NCBI GenBank assembly: GCA_947625985.1
Contig: CANQQF010000004.1
Location: 25,002 to 89,001 of the forward strand
Origin: an uncultured Clostridia bacterium
GTDB lineage: Bacteria; Bacillota_A; Clostridia; TANB77; CAG-508
Direction of reading: 5' to 3'
Length of the DNA: 64,000 nt
The notes beneath the pieces were generated by a model. The model did no database searches, was not told where the DNA came from, and worked only from the letters and a program-made list of their open reading frames with translations. A program made the position numbers and the translations under genes. Numbering within the stretch: the first letter of the stretch is position 1; every line of letters starts with the position of its first letter. Below are positions 34,875 to 42,833 of the stretch, piece by piece.

Positions 34875-37226
34875 TTAATGAGCATCTGTTAATGCTTGTT
34901 TTAAAGTTACGTGAATAACAGAACCTTCTTCAACTGTTGAGTCTTTAGTATAGTCTTGGCTAGTAACAATTCCAGCACCATCGAAAGTAATGTTTAGATT
35001 TTTAGCTTTAAGAGCATTAGTTGCTTGAGGTAGAGTCATTCCCATTAAATCTGGAACTGTAATATTTGATGTTCTTACTGTGTTTTCAGAAGAGTATAGA
35101 ACAACTATTGAGTCTTTTTGTAAAGAAATACCAGGTTTTGGTACTTGATCTTGTATTAGTAAAGTGTTTGGATCACCCTCAACTTTTATTTTTGAATTTA
35201 ATCCTGCATTTTTTAATACTTTTTTTGCTTCTGTAACTGTTTTGTTTCGTATATCAGGTACTATAATTAAATTGTCAGATGATGTATCAGATGCTACCTT
35301 TTCTGAATCAGAAGGAATTCCTAAATAAGGAAGTATTTCTGATAGCATTTGTGAAACTACTGGACCTGCAACTTGTCCTCCTTGGTGACTATCACCATGT
35401 GGATCATATAATGTTAATAATATAACTACATTTGTATTTTCAACAGGTGAAATAGCAGCATAAGAAGCGACATATCCTTCTTTTTTGTTTGCTTCAGTTG
35501 GCTCAGAAGTACCAGTTTTACCACCTACAGAATATCCTGAAACAGCTCCATTTTTACCAGTACCTTCTACAACAACAGATTCCATCATTGATTTTACTTT
35601 TTCAGCAGTTTCTTTAGATATAACCTGACGTACAGAAGAAACAGGAACTTCGGTTATAGCATTTGTTTCTGTATTTGTTATAGATTTTACTATTCTGGGT
35701 TTCATTAATATGCCATCATTTGCAACAGCAGAAATAGCTGTAATCATTTGAATAGGGGTAATGTTAAGTCTTTGACCAAAAGACATTGTTGCTAATTCAA
35801 CAGGTCCAACATTTTCAAGTGGAGTAAACAGGCTATTTTCTTCTCCTGCAACATCTATTCCAGTTTTGTTAAATAAACCAAAAGCTTCGTAATATTTATA
35901 TAATGTTGAAGCTTTTATTCTTTTTCCTAATTGCATGAAAGCCGGATTACAAGAATTCTCTAGTGCTTGCCTTAAGCTTTGCGAACCATGAGGATTATCT
36001 CTCCAACAAGATATTTTTGTTCCATCTGAAAATTCTTCAAAACCTTTACAAAAGAAATCTCCTGAAATATCTGGTTGAGTTATGTTTTCTTCTAAAGCTA
36101 CAGAAGAAGTTATAACTTTAAAGACAGAACCAGGCTCATATAATTCTGAAATTGATTTACTTTTCCACATTTCATATAAAGAACTAACTTTTTCTTCATC
36201 AGAAAGAGACGCATATGTTTTTGATAATTTTTCATTTGGAATAAACGGATCGTTTAAATTGTAGTCAGGATAGGAAGCCATACCTAGAACATCTCCACTT
36301 TTAGGATCCATAACTATTACATTTCCACCTCGACTGCAAGAATTATTTTCTACAGCTTCTTTTAAATGTTTTTCAATAATTTTTTGTATGTTTAAATCGA
36401 TAGTTAAGGTTAAGTCACTTCCATTTTGAGCTGCAATATATTTTTCTTCAGTATTTGGTATTTCATCCTGATTTCCTGCTTGATAACTTATTATTTTTCC
36501 AGGAGTACCTGTTAATACAGAATCCCATTTAGACTCTATACCGGTTAAACCCTGATTATCATTACCACAGAAGCCTAATATATGAGAAGCAACATTACCA
36601 TTTGGGTAATATCTTTTTGAATCTTCATCAATATTAATTCCTATAGTAATTTTATTTTCATCCATCCAAGTTTTCAATTTATCAATTTTTTCATTTTCAA
36701 CTTTTTTTATAATAGTTTCAACTTTAGACGTACTATTAACCTTTGCAAGAGTTTCATCATAGTTTAGAGAAAATATATCTGATAATCCTTTAGCAATATT
36801 AGCTTTTAATTTTTGAGTATCTTCAACTGAATCGCAAACAAGTTTGTTTGGATTAATAGTTACAGTATTTACTTGAGCGCTAATTGCTAGATATTTTTTT
36901 GTAGAATCATAAATATTTCCACGTTTAGGACTAATAATTTGATTAATAGTTTGTTGCTTATATGCTAGTTCTTTTAAGTTATTTCCTTCTACAAATTGAA
37001 GATATGAAACTTTAATAAGAAGAAGAATAAAAATAACCATTATGACGAAAAAAGTTACTAAAAGCTTTTTGGCATATATTAAATTTTTTGTTTTAAAAGG
37101 TGTATTAAGTTTAACCACGTTATTTAAAGGTGGTGTAATATCTTCTTTTTTATATATTAATTCTGATTTTTTCTTAGGTTTTTTTGAAGAAACTTTTTTA
37201 CCTTTCTTATATTTCTTTTTATTCAT
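34875..37226 (-). CDS. class B penicillin-binding protein with two PASTA domains
   Basis: The 783-residue transpeptidase has a lysine-rich cytosolic start and one membrane helix (about 53-73). The PBP dimer domain follows (about 95-255). The transpeptidase domain has Ser367 in GSVFK, SCN at 425-427 and KTG at 570-572. Two PASTA repeats (about 653-712 and 715-778) end the protein. It cross-links peptidoglycan outside the membrane, as FtsI/PBP2x or SpoVD do. It is closely similar to the interrupted PBP at 42.8 kb, including the shared NQGLxGIE and HQGG segments, but has one PASTA more. Two PASTA repeats favour the vegetative division enzyme; this is an inference. GGTGA precedes the ATG. Confidence 0.92.
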   Translation of the reverse strand: MNKKKYKKGKKVSSKKPKKKSELIYKKEDITPPLNNVVKLNTPFKTKNLIYAKKLLVTFFVIMVIFILLLIKVSYLQFVEGNNLKELAYKQQTINQIISPKRGNIYDSTKKYLAISAQVNTVTINPNKLVCDSVEDTQKLKANIAKGLSDIFSLNYDETLAKVNSTSKVETIIKKVENEKIDKLKTWMDENKITIGINIDEDSKRYYPNGNVASHILGFCGNDNQGLTGIESKWDSVLTGTPGKIISYQAGNQDEIPNTEEKYIAAQNGSDLTLTIDLNIQKIIEKHLKEAVENNSCSRGGNVIVMDPKSGDVLGMASYPDYNLNDPFIPNEKLSKTYASLSDEEKVSSLYEMWKSKSISELYEPGSVFKVITSSVALEENITQPDISGDFFCKGFEEFSDGTKISCWRDNPHGSQSLRQALENSCNPAFMQLGKRIKASTLYKYYEAFGLFNKTGIDVAGEENSLFTPLENVGPVELATMSFGQRLNITPIQMITAISAVANDGILMKPRIVKSITNTETNAITEVPVSSVRQVISKETAEKVKSMMESVVVEGTGKNGAVSGYSVGGKTGTSEPTEANKKEGYVASYAAISPVENTNVVILLTLYDPHGDSHQGGQVAGPVVSQMLSEILPYLGIPSDSEKVASDTSSDNLIIVPDIRNKTVTEAKKVLKNAGLNSKIKVEGDPNTLLIQDQVPKPGISLQKDSIVVLYSSENTVRTSNITVPDLMGMTLPQATNALKAKNLNITFDGAGIVTSQDYTKDSTVEEGSVIHVTLKQALTDAH

Positions 37227-37338
37227 AAGTTCACCATTTATATATAATTTTTCAATGATATTCTATATTAAAAACTTTAAAAAATCAACTAAAAAAGAGT
37301 AATTGTAAAAAAGTTACACAATAGACATATAAATGTAA

Positions 37339-37367
37339 TTGAAAAAATAAAGAAAAAAATGTATAAT
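37339..37367 (+). promoter_or_regulatory. promoter of rsmA
   Basis: TTGAAA (37339-37344) and TATAAT (37362-37367) have a 17-base spacer, 20 bases before the start. Confidence 0.7.
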
Positions 37368-37386
37368 ATATAAGAAGGAGAAGTTA

Positions 37387-38232
37387 ATGAGTAGTTTAAA
37401 AGATACTAAATTTCTAATGAAAAAATATAATATAAGAGCAAATAAAAATTTAGGTCAAAACTTTTTAATAAATGATAATGTAATTGAATATATTGTTGAT
37501 AGTGCAGAAATTGAAAGTGAAGACTTAGTAATAGAAATAGGACCAGGTTTAGGCACATTAACAAGTAAATTGTTAGAAAAGGCAAAAAAAGTAATTTGTA
37601 TAGAATTAGATAAAAGAATGGTTGAAATACTAAAAGATAGATTTAGTTTATATGATTCTTTTGAAATAATTCAAAATGATATACTTAAATTAGATTTAAA
37701 AAGTTTAATAGCAAATAACAGGAAAGAATATAAAAATATAAAAGTTGTAGCAAATCTCCCATATTATATAACTACGCAAATTTTAACAAAATTGTTAGAA
37801 GATAAACTAGATATAGAAAGTATAACAGTAATGATTCAAAAAGAAGTAGCAGATAGACTAGTAGAAAAACCAGGAGGTAAAAATACAGGAGCAATAACTT
37901 ATTGTATTGACTATTATTGTAAAGCAAAAAAAATTATAGAAGTTTCTAATGAATCTTTTATACCTGAACCAAGAGTTATCTCAGAAGTAATTAAATTAAC
38001 CCTTAGAAAAGAATTACCTGTAAAAGTTAACAATGAAGAGGAGTTATTTAAAGTAATAAAAGTTGCTTTTATGCAAAGAAGAAAAACCTTAGTAAATAGT
38101 CTAACAAATGCAAAAGTATTTGAAAAAAAAGAAGATGCTATACAACTTTTAAAAAAATTAGGAATAGATGAAAATATTAGACCTGAAAAATTACAGTTAG
38201 AAGATTTTGCAAATATTTGCAACAATTTATAA
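37387..38232 (+). CDS. rsmA: 16S rRNA (A1518/A1519-N6,N6)-dimethyltransferase RsmA (KsgA)
   Basis: The 281-residue SAM-dependent enzyme dimethylates two adjacent adenines in helix 45 of 16S rRNA. It has NKNLGQNFLIN at the start, the SAM loop IEIGPGLGTLT, the catalytic motif NLPYYITT and the C-terminal helical domain with KVAFMQRRKTLVNSL. AGGAG lies before the ATG. It has its own promoter and is followed after 66 bases by a sortase gene. Confidence 0.97.
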   Translation: MSSLKDTKFLMKKYNIRANKNLGQNFLINDNVIEYIVDSAEIESEDLVIEIGPGLGTLTSKLLEKAKKVICIELDKRMVEILKDRFSLYDSFEIIQNDILKLDLKSLIANNRKEYKNIKVVANLPYYITTQILTKLLEDKLDIESITVMIQKEVADRLVEKPGGKNTGAITYCIDYYCKAKKIIEVSNESFIPEPRVISEVIKLTLRKELPVKVNNEEELFKVIKVAFMQRRKTLVNSLTNAKVFEKKEDAIQLLKKLGIDENIRPEKLQLEDFANICNNL

Positions 38233-38298
38233 AAATTACTATGAAAAGAGTATTAAATATGTTATAATAATAAATAAGAATATATTAGGAGAAAAAAT

Positions 38299-39081
38299 AT
38301 GAATCAGATTCTGATTACAAAGAAATTATATGTAACACCTGAATTAAAGAGAAAAAAAAGAGCATATAAAATCGATTTTATTATATCGGTTTTTTTAGTC
38401 ATTGCTTTAATTTCTGTATATATATATGCTGAATATGATAGATCAAAAGAAGAGTCTATTGCAAAGGACATTCTTACAGGGTTAAGTGAAAATGAAGATT
38501 CAAACTCAGATGATGTAATGACAATAGCGTTAAACGAAAGTGCAATAGAAGAAAGAGGAGAGAACGTAGAGGGAGAATCAGGAAGTGGACAAAATGGAGG
38601 AGGTACAACAGCTGAAGGAAATTCAAGAAGCACAGAAAAGAAAAAGACAGTTTATACAACAGATGGAGCTTCTTATACATCAGTTGGTACAGTAACAATC
38701 CCATCATTGAATGTTAAATATCCAGTATTATTACCACCTGAGCAAACTACCGAATCTATAGAAAGTTTATTAAAAGTTGCACCATGTAAATTTTGGGGAC
38801 CAAATATAAATGAAGTTGGAAATTTTTGTATAGTTGGACATAATTATAGAAATACAAAATTCTTTAGTAAAGTACCTACACTTAGAGCAGGAGATACTTT
38901 AGATGTTGCTGGAGTAGATGGAAATACAATTACTTATACGGTATATGATAAATATGCAGTTGCTCCTACAGATGTTTCTTGTACCTCACAATTAACAAAT
39001 GGGCGAAAAGAAGTAACTTTAATTACGTGTACAGATGATGGTTCTCAAAGATGGATAATTAAAGCGAGGGAAGCTAGATAA
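38299..39081 (+). CDS. sortase (class D-like transpeptidase)
   Basis: The 260-residue protein has a basic start, a membrane helix (about 25-45), a serine/glycine/glutamate-rich linker and a sortase fold (about 130-258). The catalytic residues are His181 in VGHNYRNTKFF, Cys244 in LITCTDDG and Arg251 in QRW. The short TLxTC-type loop and overall size are those of class D/E rather than class B sortases, and there is no lid-like class C extension. It would anchor proteins with LPxTG-like signals; the LPNTG protein at 53.4 kb is a possible substrate. It has a good ribosome site and its own terminator, and lies just upstream of the mraZ promoter. Confidence 0.85.
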   Translation: MNQILITKKLYVTPELKRKKRAYKIDFIISVFLVIALISVYIYAEYDRSKEESIAKDILTGLSENEDSNSDDVMTIALNESAIEERGENVEGESGSGQNGGGTTAEGNSRSTEKKKTVYTTDGASYTSVGTVTIPSLNVKYPVLLPPEQTTESIESLLKVAPCKFWGPNINEVGNFCIVGHNYRNTKFFSKVPTLRAGDTLDVAGVDGNTITYTVYDKYAVAPTDVSCTSQLTNGRKEVTLITCTDDGSQRWIIKAREAR

Positions 39082-39084
39082 ATA

Positions 39085-39133
39085 AAAAATGAAAGAAGAC
39101 ACAAAAAAGAAAGTGTTTACTTTCATTTTTTTT
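39085..39133 (+). terminator. terminator after the sortase gene
   Basis: AAAAATGAAAG (39085-39095) pairs with 39120-39130, with an inner ACAC/GTGT pairing and a run of T afterward. Confidence 0.8.
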
Positions 39134-39182
39134 GTGTAAAAATAAAAAAATCATAAAAATGAAAAAAATTTTAAAAAAGGGG

Positions 39183-39211
39183 TTGCAAAATATAAAAAGT
39201 TGTATTAAAAT
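39183..39211 (+). promoter_or_regulatory. promoter of mraZ
   Basis: TTGCAA (39183-39188), a 17-base spacer and TAAAAT (39206-39211) are present. The MraZ boxes follow at once. Confidence 0.6.
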
Positions 39212-39217
39212 TTAAGC

Positions 39218-39247
39218 AAGTGGTGAGAAGTGGAACAAAGTGGTAAT
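39218..39247 (+). promoter_or_regulatory. three MraZ boxes
   Basis: AAGTGG occurs three times at exactly 10-base spacing (39218, 39228, 39238), so all lie on one face of the DNA. Direct GTGG/TGGG repeats with this period before mraZ are the known binding sites of MraZ, which represses its own operon. Lying just behind the -10, binding should block transcription. Confidence 0.85.
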
Positions 39248-39335
39248 AGATGTCACAATTATCTAATATGGGATTTTACCTTATCCCAAAGAGAAAATCC
39301 CGATATTTCGAAAAGTGAAAGAAGGTGAAATTCAA

Positions 39336-39761
39336 GTGCTAATAGGTGAATACATACATTCTCTAGATGCTAAAGGTAGATTAATAATGCCAGCAAAGCT
39401 AAGACATGACATGGGTGACAAATTTATTGTTACAAAAGGTTTAGATGGATGTTTATTTGCATTTTCACAAAATGAGTGGTTGAATTTCGAAACAAAATTA
39501 AAAGAACTCCCACTGTCAGATAAAAATGCAAGAAATTTTGTAAGATTTTTCTTAGCAGGAGCAACAGAATGTGAAACAGATAAACAAGGAAGGTTTTTAA
39601 TTTCAAATAATTTGAGAAAAGCTGCTAATTTAGAGAAAGAAGCAATAATTATTGGAGTAGGAACAAGACTTGAAATTTGGGATAAAGCAACATGGGAAAA
39701 ATGCGATGAAGATATTTCAGCAGATGATATAGCAACAAATATGACAATGCTTGGTATATAA
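39336..39761 (+). CDS. mraZ: transcriptional regulator MraZ
   Basis: The 141-residue protein has two SpoVT/AbrB-like repeats, each with the conserved D-x-K-G-R ([10 protein letters not shown] and [10 protein letters not shown]). It controls the division and cell-wall cluster. Start GTG at 39336 is chosen: GAAGGTG lies eight bases before it and the family begins MLIGEY/MFxGEY. An in-frame start 21 bases earlier lacks a site. The boxes for MraZ itself lie about 90 bases upstream. Confidence 0.95.
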   Translation: MLIGEYIHSLDAKGRLIMPAKLRHDMGDKFIVTKGLDGCLFAFSQNEWLNFETKLKELPLSDKNARNFVRFFLAGATECETDKQGRFLISNNLRKAANLEKEAIIIGVGTRLEIWDKATWEKCDEDISADDIATNMTMLGI

Positions 39762-39787
39762 TACTTGCAAAAGTTTATATAAAAAAA

Positions 39788-39973
39788 CTAAAGATAAAAG
39801 TACAAAAGATAAAATTTTTAAAATACAAAAGATAAATAAACTAAAGATAAAACTATAGAAAACAAAAGATAAAACACTAAAGAATTATTCGTAAACAAAA
39901 GATTATAATACATAAGAATTGTTAACGAACAAAAGACTATAATACATAAGATAATATATAAGAAACAAAAGAT
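39788..39973 (+). repeat. nine imperfect direct repeats of ACWAAAGA between mraZ and rsmH
   Basis: The octamer AC(A/T)AAAGA, usually followed by TAAAA or YTATAAT, begins near 39788, 39802, 39824, 39839, 39862, 39876, 39894, 39929 and 39965. The 39894 and 39929 copies extend over about 24 nearly identical bases. The 283-base gap has no ORF. No known element explains the repeats. Confidence 0.75.
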
Positions 39974-39976
39974 GTG

Positions 39977-40014
39977 AAACAGCTGGTAATTCGTTAAAAA
40001 TACCAGCTGTTTTT
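39977..40014 (+). terminator. terminator-like hairpin between mraZ and rsmH
   Basis: A 12-bp perfect stem (39977-39988 with 40001-40012) containing AGCTGGTA/TACCAGCT is followed by T. It lies 30 bases before rsmH, so transcription of the dcw genes may be attenuated here. Confidence 0.75.
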
Positions 40015-40045
40015 AGCTAATAAGGAGTTAAGCTGGAGGTAAATA

Positions 40046-40972
40046 ATGAAATTTAAACATAAACCAGTTATGCTTCAAGAATGTATACAAGGATTGCAAA
40101 TAAAGCCAAAAGGAATCTATGTAGATGGAACACTTGGAGGAGCAGGGCATAGTAAAGAAATTTTAAGACAGTTAACAAAAGAAGGTCTTTTAATTGGAAT
40201 TGATAGAGATGAAGAAGCTTTACAAGCTGCAAAAGAAAATTTAAAAGACTATACAAATGTAAAATATATACATGGAAATCATGATAATATACAAGAAATA
40301 GTACATGATTTAAAAATTGAAAAAGTAGACGGTATTTTACTAGATTTAGGTATTTCTTCATATCAAGTAGATGAAAGAAATAGAGGATTTAGTTATTTAG
40401 GTGAAAATGCTCTGGATATGAGGATGGATAAAACTCAAAAGATAACAGCAAAAGATATTATTAATAAATATTCAGAAGAACAATTATCCAATATAATATA
40501 TGAATATGGAGAAGAAAAGTTTTCTAGAAGAATTGCAAAAAATATATGTGAATATAGGAAAACAAAAGAAATAGAAACTACAAAAGAACTAGTTGATATT
40601 ATTGAAAGATCAGTACCAAGAAATAATAAAGATGGACATCCTGCAAAAAGAACATTTCAAGCAATAAGAATTGAAGTTAATAATGAAATAAAACCATTAT
40701 ACGATACTGTAAGAAAATGTATTGAATGTTTAAAATCACATGGAAGATTATGTATTATAACATTTCATTCTTTAGAAGATAGAGCAGTAAAAAAAGCTTT
40801 TTTAGAGGCAAAAGGAAAATGTACCTGTCCACCTGATTTACCATATTGTGTATGTGGATTTAAATCAGAAGGAAAGATTGTAACAAAGAAGCCTATAATA
40901 CCTACAATAGAAGAACAGAAGGAAAATTCTAGAGCTAAAAGTGCTAAATTAAGAATTTTTGAAAAAACATAA
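40046..40972 (+). CDS. rsmH: 16S rRNA (C1402-N4)-methyltransferase RsmH (MraW)
   Basis: The 308-residue SAM methyltransferase has HKPVMLQECI at the start, GTLGGAGHS in the SAM site, LLDLGISSYQVD, the RTFQAIRIEVN segment and CITFHSLEDRAVKKAF. It methylates C1402 of 16S rRNA. It lies in the standard place after mraZ. The ribosome site GGAGG overlaps a sequence (AGCTGG) that can pair with the terminator's 3' arm. Confidence 0.96.
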   Translation: MKFKHKPVMLQECIQGLQIKPKGIYVDGTLGGAGHSKEILRQLTKEGLLIGIDRDEEALQAAKENLKDYTNVKYIHGNHDNIQEIVHDLKIEKVDGILLDLGISSYQVDERNRGFSYLGENALDMRMDKTQKITAKDIINKYSEEQLSNIIYEYGEEKFSRRIAKNICEYRKTKEIETTKELVDIIERSVPRNNKDGHPAKRTFQAIRIEVNNEIKPLYDTVRKCIECLKSHGRLCIITFHSLEDRAVKKAFLEAKGKCTCPPDLPYCVCGFKSEGKIVTKKPIIPTIEEQKENSRAKSAKLRIFEKT

Positions 40973-40997
40973 GATAAGGAGGAAGAAGGTGTAACTT

Positions 40998-41519
40998 ATG
41001 GCATCTAATAGATATCAGTATACTACTAGTCCTAGAAAAGTAGAACCTGACTATAACAATAAGACTAAAAAGAAAAAACGAAATAAGAAAAAGTTAACAG
41101 TAGTAGAAAATGTAAAAAGACAAGATGTTAGGGTTTCAGAAGAAGAAAGAAAACAACAAAAGCGAATAACTATTTTTATAGTTATGATTTTTGCTGTTCT
41201 TTTAACCATAAGTTATAGAAACTCACAAATAAATGAAAGATTTTCAGAGATTCAAAATTTAAAACAAGAATTAGGTTCATTAGAAAAGGAGAATGAACAA
41301 CTAGAAGTTAATATAGAAAATAGTTTAAATTTAAATTATATAGAGCAGTTAGCAAAAGAAAAGTTAGGAATGCAAAAAATAACCAATAAAAATACAGTAT
41401 ATATTAATTTACCTAAGAAAGATTATACAGAATCTGCCTCAGAAAAAGTTATTATAGATGAGAAAAATTGGTTTGAAAAGTTAATAGACAATGTAAAAAA
41501 ATTAATAAATATAAATTAA
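40998..41519 (+). CDS. ftsL: cell-division protein FtsL-like
   Basis: The 173-residue bitopic protein has a long basic N-terminus (KKKKRNKKK near 25), one membrane helix (about 55-75) and an external leucine-zipper-type coiled coil (EIQNLKQELGSLEKENEQLEVNIE) with an EQLAKEKLGMQ end, as in FtsL/DivIC proteins. FtsL links the divisome to the septal PBP and should act with it at the membrane. Sequence identity in this family is low; the assignment rests on topology and on the position between rsmH and the PBP. Confidence 0.8.
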   Translation: MASNRYQYTTSPRKVEPDYNNKTKKKKRNKKKLTVVENVKRQDVRVSEEERKQQKRITIFIVMIFAVLLTISYRNSQINERFSEIQNLKQELGSLEKENEQLEVNIENSLNLNYIEQLAKEKLGMQKITNKNTVYINLPKKDYTESASEKVIIDEKNWFEKLIDNVKKLININ

Positions 41520-41540
41520 AAAAAGAATAACGTAAATCAT

Positions 41541-41568
41541 TTGCATAAACAAATAAAAGGTGTATTAT
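41541..41568 (+). promoter_or_regulatory. candidate promoter of the CotS-like kinase gene
   Basis: TTGCAT (41541-41546), 16 bases, and TATTAT (41563-41568), preceded directly by TG, lie 25 bases before the start. This suggests that the kinase gene is transcribed on its own. Confidence 0.45.
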
Positions 41569-41592
41569 ATTACTATAAATAAGGTGAAATTA

Positions 41593-42624
41593 ATGGGAAT
41601 ACAAGTTTCAGAGCTTAATAATGAAATTATAAAAACAATATTAAAAGAAAAATATAATAAAAAAGTTATTCAATCAAATGAGATTAATAGAGGAACAGCT
41701 AATATTTATAAAATAGAAACAGAAGAAGGAAATTATATATTAAAAGAATTTAGCGAAGGAAGAACAAAGGAATCCATAATTAAAGAAATAAATATAATAA
41801 ACTTTTTAAAAGAAAGAAATGTAAAAGTTCCTATATATATAAAGACATTAGATGATAAATATTATATAGAATATAAAGATAGAGTCATTATTTTACAAGA
41901 ATATATTGATGGATTTACTATGGAAAATAATACTGGAGATTATAACAAGACAATAGAAAGTGCAAAAATATTAGGAAAGTTAACAAAAGAATTAAAAGAT
42001 TATGAAGGATTAGAAGAAGATGGAATAATAGAAAGATGGTTTTCAAAAGAAAGTATTGAAAAAGGCATCAATAAAATGAAGAAATTACTAAATGATATAA
42101 ATGAAGATAATAGTTACAAAGATACATTTATAAAAGATATAAATGATAAAATAAAAATATCAGAAGAGCTTGTTAATACTTTTGATTTTAATATTGTAAG
42201 GAAAATGACAATATTGAATGCCCATGGAGATTTTAGCGTACAGCAATTAATCTATAAAGAAGGAGAAGAAACAACAGTAATTGATTTTGAAACTGCAAAA
42301 AAATTACCTATAGTATGGGAAGTTATAAGATCTTATAGTTATATAGATAAACAAGCTTCAGAAGGAAATTTGAATATCGATACATTAGTTGAATATTTTA
42401 AAGAATTTTATAAATATATAAAATTGAATGAATATGATTTGAAATATGCAGCACATATTTACTTGATACAAATTATAAGCAGTGTGTTTGGATATAAACA
42501 ATATAATAATGATTATAGCTTAACGGGATTACTTGAATTTGCATTGTTTAGAACAAAATTATGTAGATTTTTATACAATAACATTGAAGAAATTAGTGAT
42601 AGACTAATGAAAGAAGTGAATTAA
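41593..42624 (+). CDS. CotS/APH-fold kinase-like protein
   Basis: The 343-residue protein has a protein-kinase-like aminoglycoside-phosphotransferase fold. It has a lysine in YILKEFSEG, the catalytic loop AHGDFSVQQLIY (His211, Asp213) and the metal-binding VIDFET. The family includes spore-coat proteins CotS and YutH/CotI, which are probable kinases acting during coat assembly. Homoserine kinase and choline kinase relatives are alternatives. It sits within the division cluster between ftsL and the interrupted SpoVD-like gene, an unusual place. The ATG at 41593 has AAGGTGA before it; a longer frame upstream lacks a site. A terminator follows, so it is not the direct leader of the PBP. Confidence 0.7.
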   Translation: MGIQVSELNNEIIKTILKEKYNKKVIQSNEINRGTANIYKIETEEGNYILKEFSEGRTKESIIKEINIINFLKERNVKVPIYIKTLDDKYYIEYKDRVIILQEYIDGFTMENNTGDYNKTIESAKILGKLTKELKDYEGLEEDGIIERWFSKESIEKGINKMKKLLNDINEDNSYKDTFIKDINDKIKISEELVNTFDFNIVRKMTILNAHGDFSVQQLIYKEGEETTVIDFETAKKLPIVWEVIRSYSYIDKQASEGNLNIDTLVEYFKEFYKYIKLNEYDLKYAAHIYLIQIISSVFGYKQYNNDYSLTGLLEFALFRTKLCRFLYNNIEEISDRLMKEVN

Positions 42625-42653
42625 GAAACTAAAGTGAAAAAATAATGATAACC

Positions 42654-42698
42654 AAAGATATAAATAGTTTTAAATATACTATTTATATCTTTTAGTTT
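42654..42698 (+). terminator. terminator after the kinase gene
   Basis: A 15-bp perfect stem (42654-42668 with 42678-42692; AAAGATATAAATAGT and its complement) is followed by T-rich sequence. Confidence 0.8.
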
Positions 42699-42777
42699 TT
42701 AAAAATAAAAGAAAAGAATGAAAAAAACTAAAATATATAAATCCAGATGTTGTATAAATATAAATAAATTAGAATAA

Positions 42778-42818
42778 AAAAAAACACTTTTAATAAATAT
42801 TATTAAAAGTGTTTTTTT
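42778..42818 (+). terminator. second hairpin, directly before the SpoVD-like gene
   Basis: AAAACACTTTTAATA (42781-42795) pairs with 42801-42815 and a run of T follows. The ribosome site of the PBP begins right after it. No convincing sigma-A promoter was found between the two hairpins. Confidence 0.7.
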
Positions 42819-42833
42819 AAAGGAGTGAAATTA

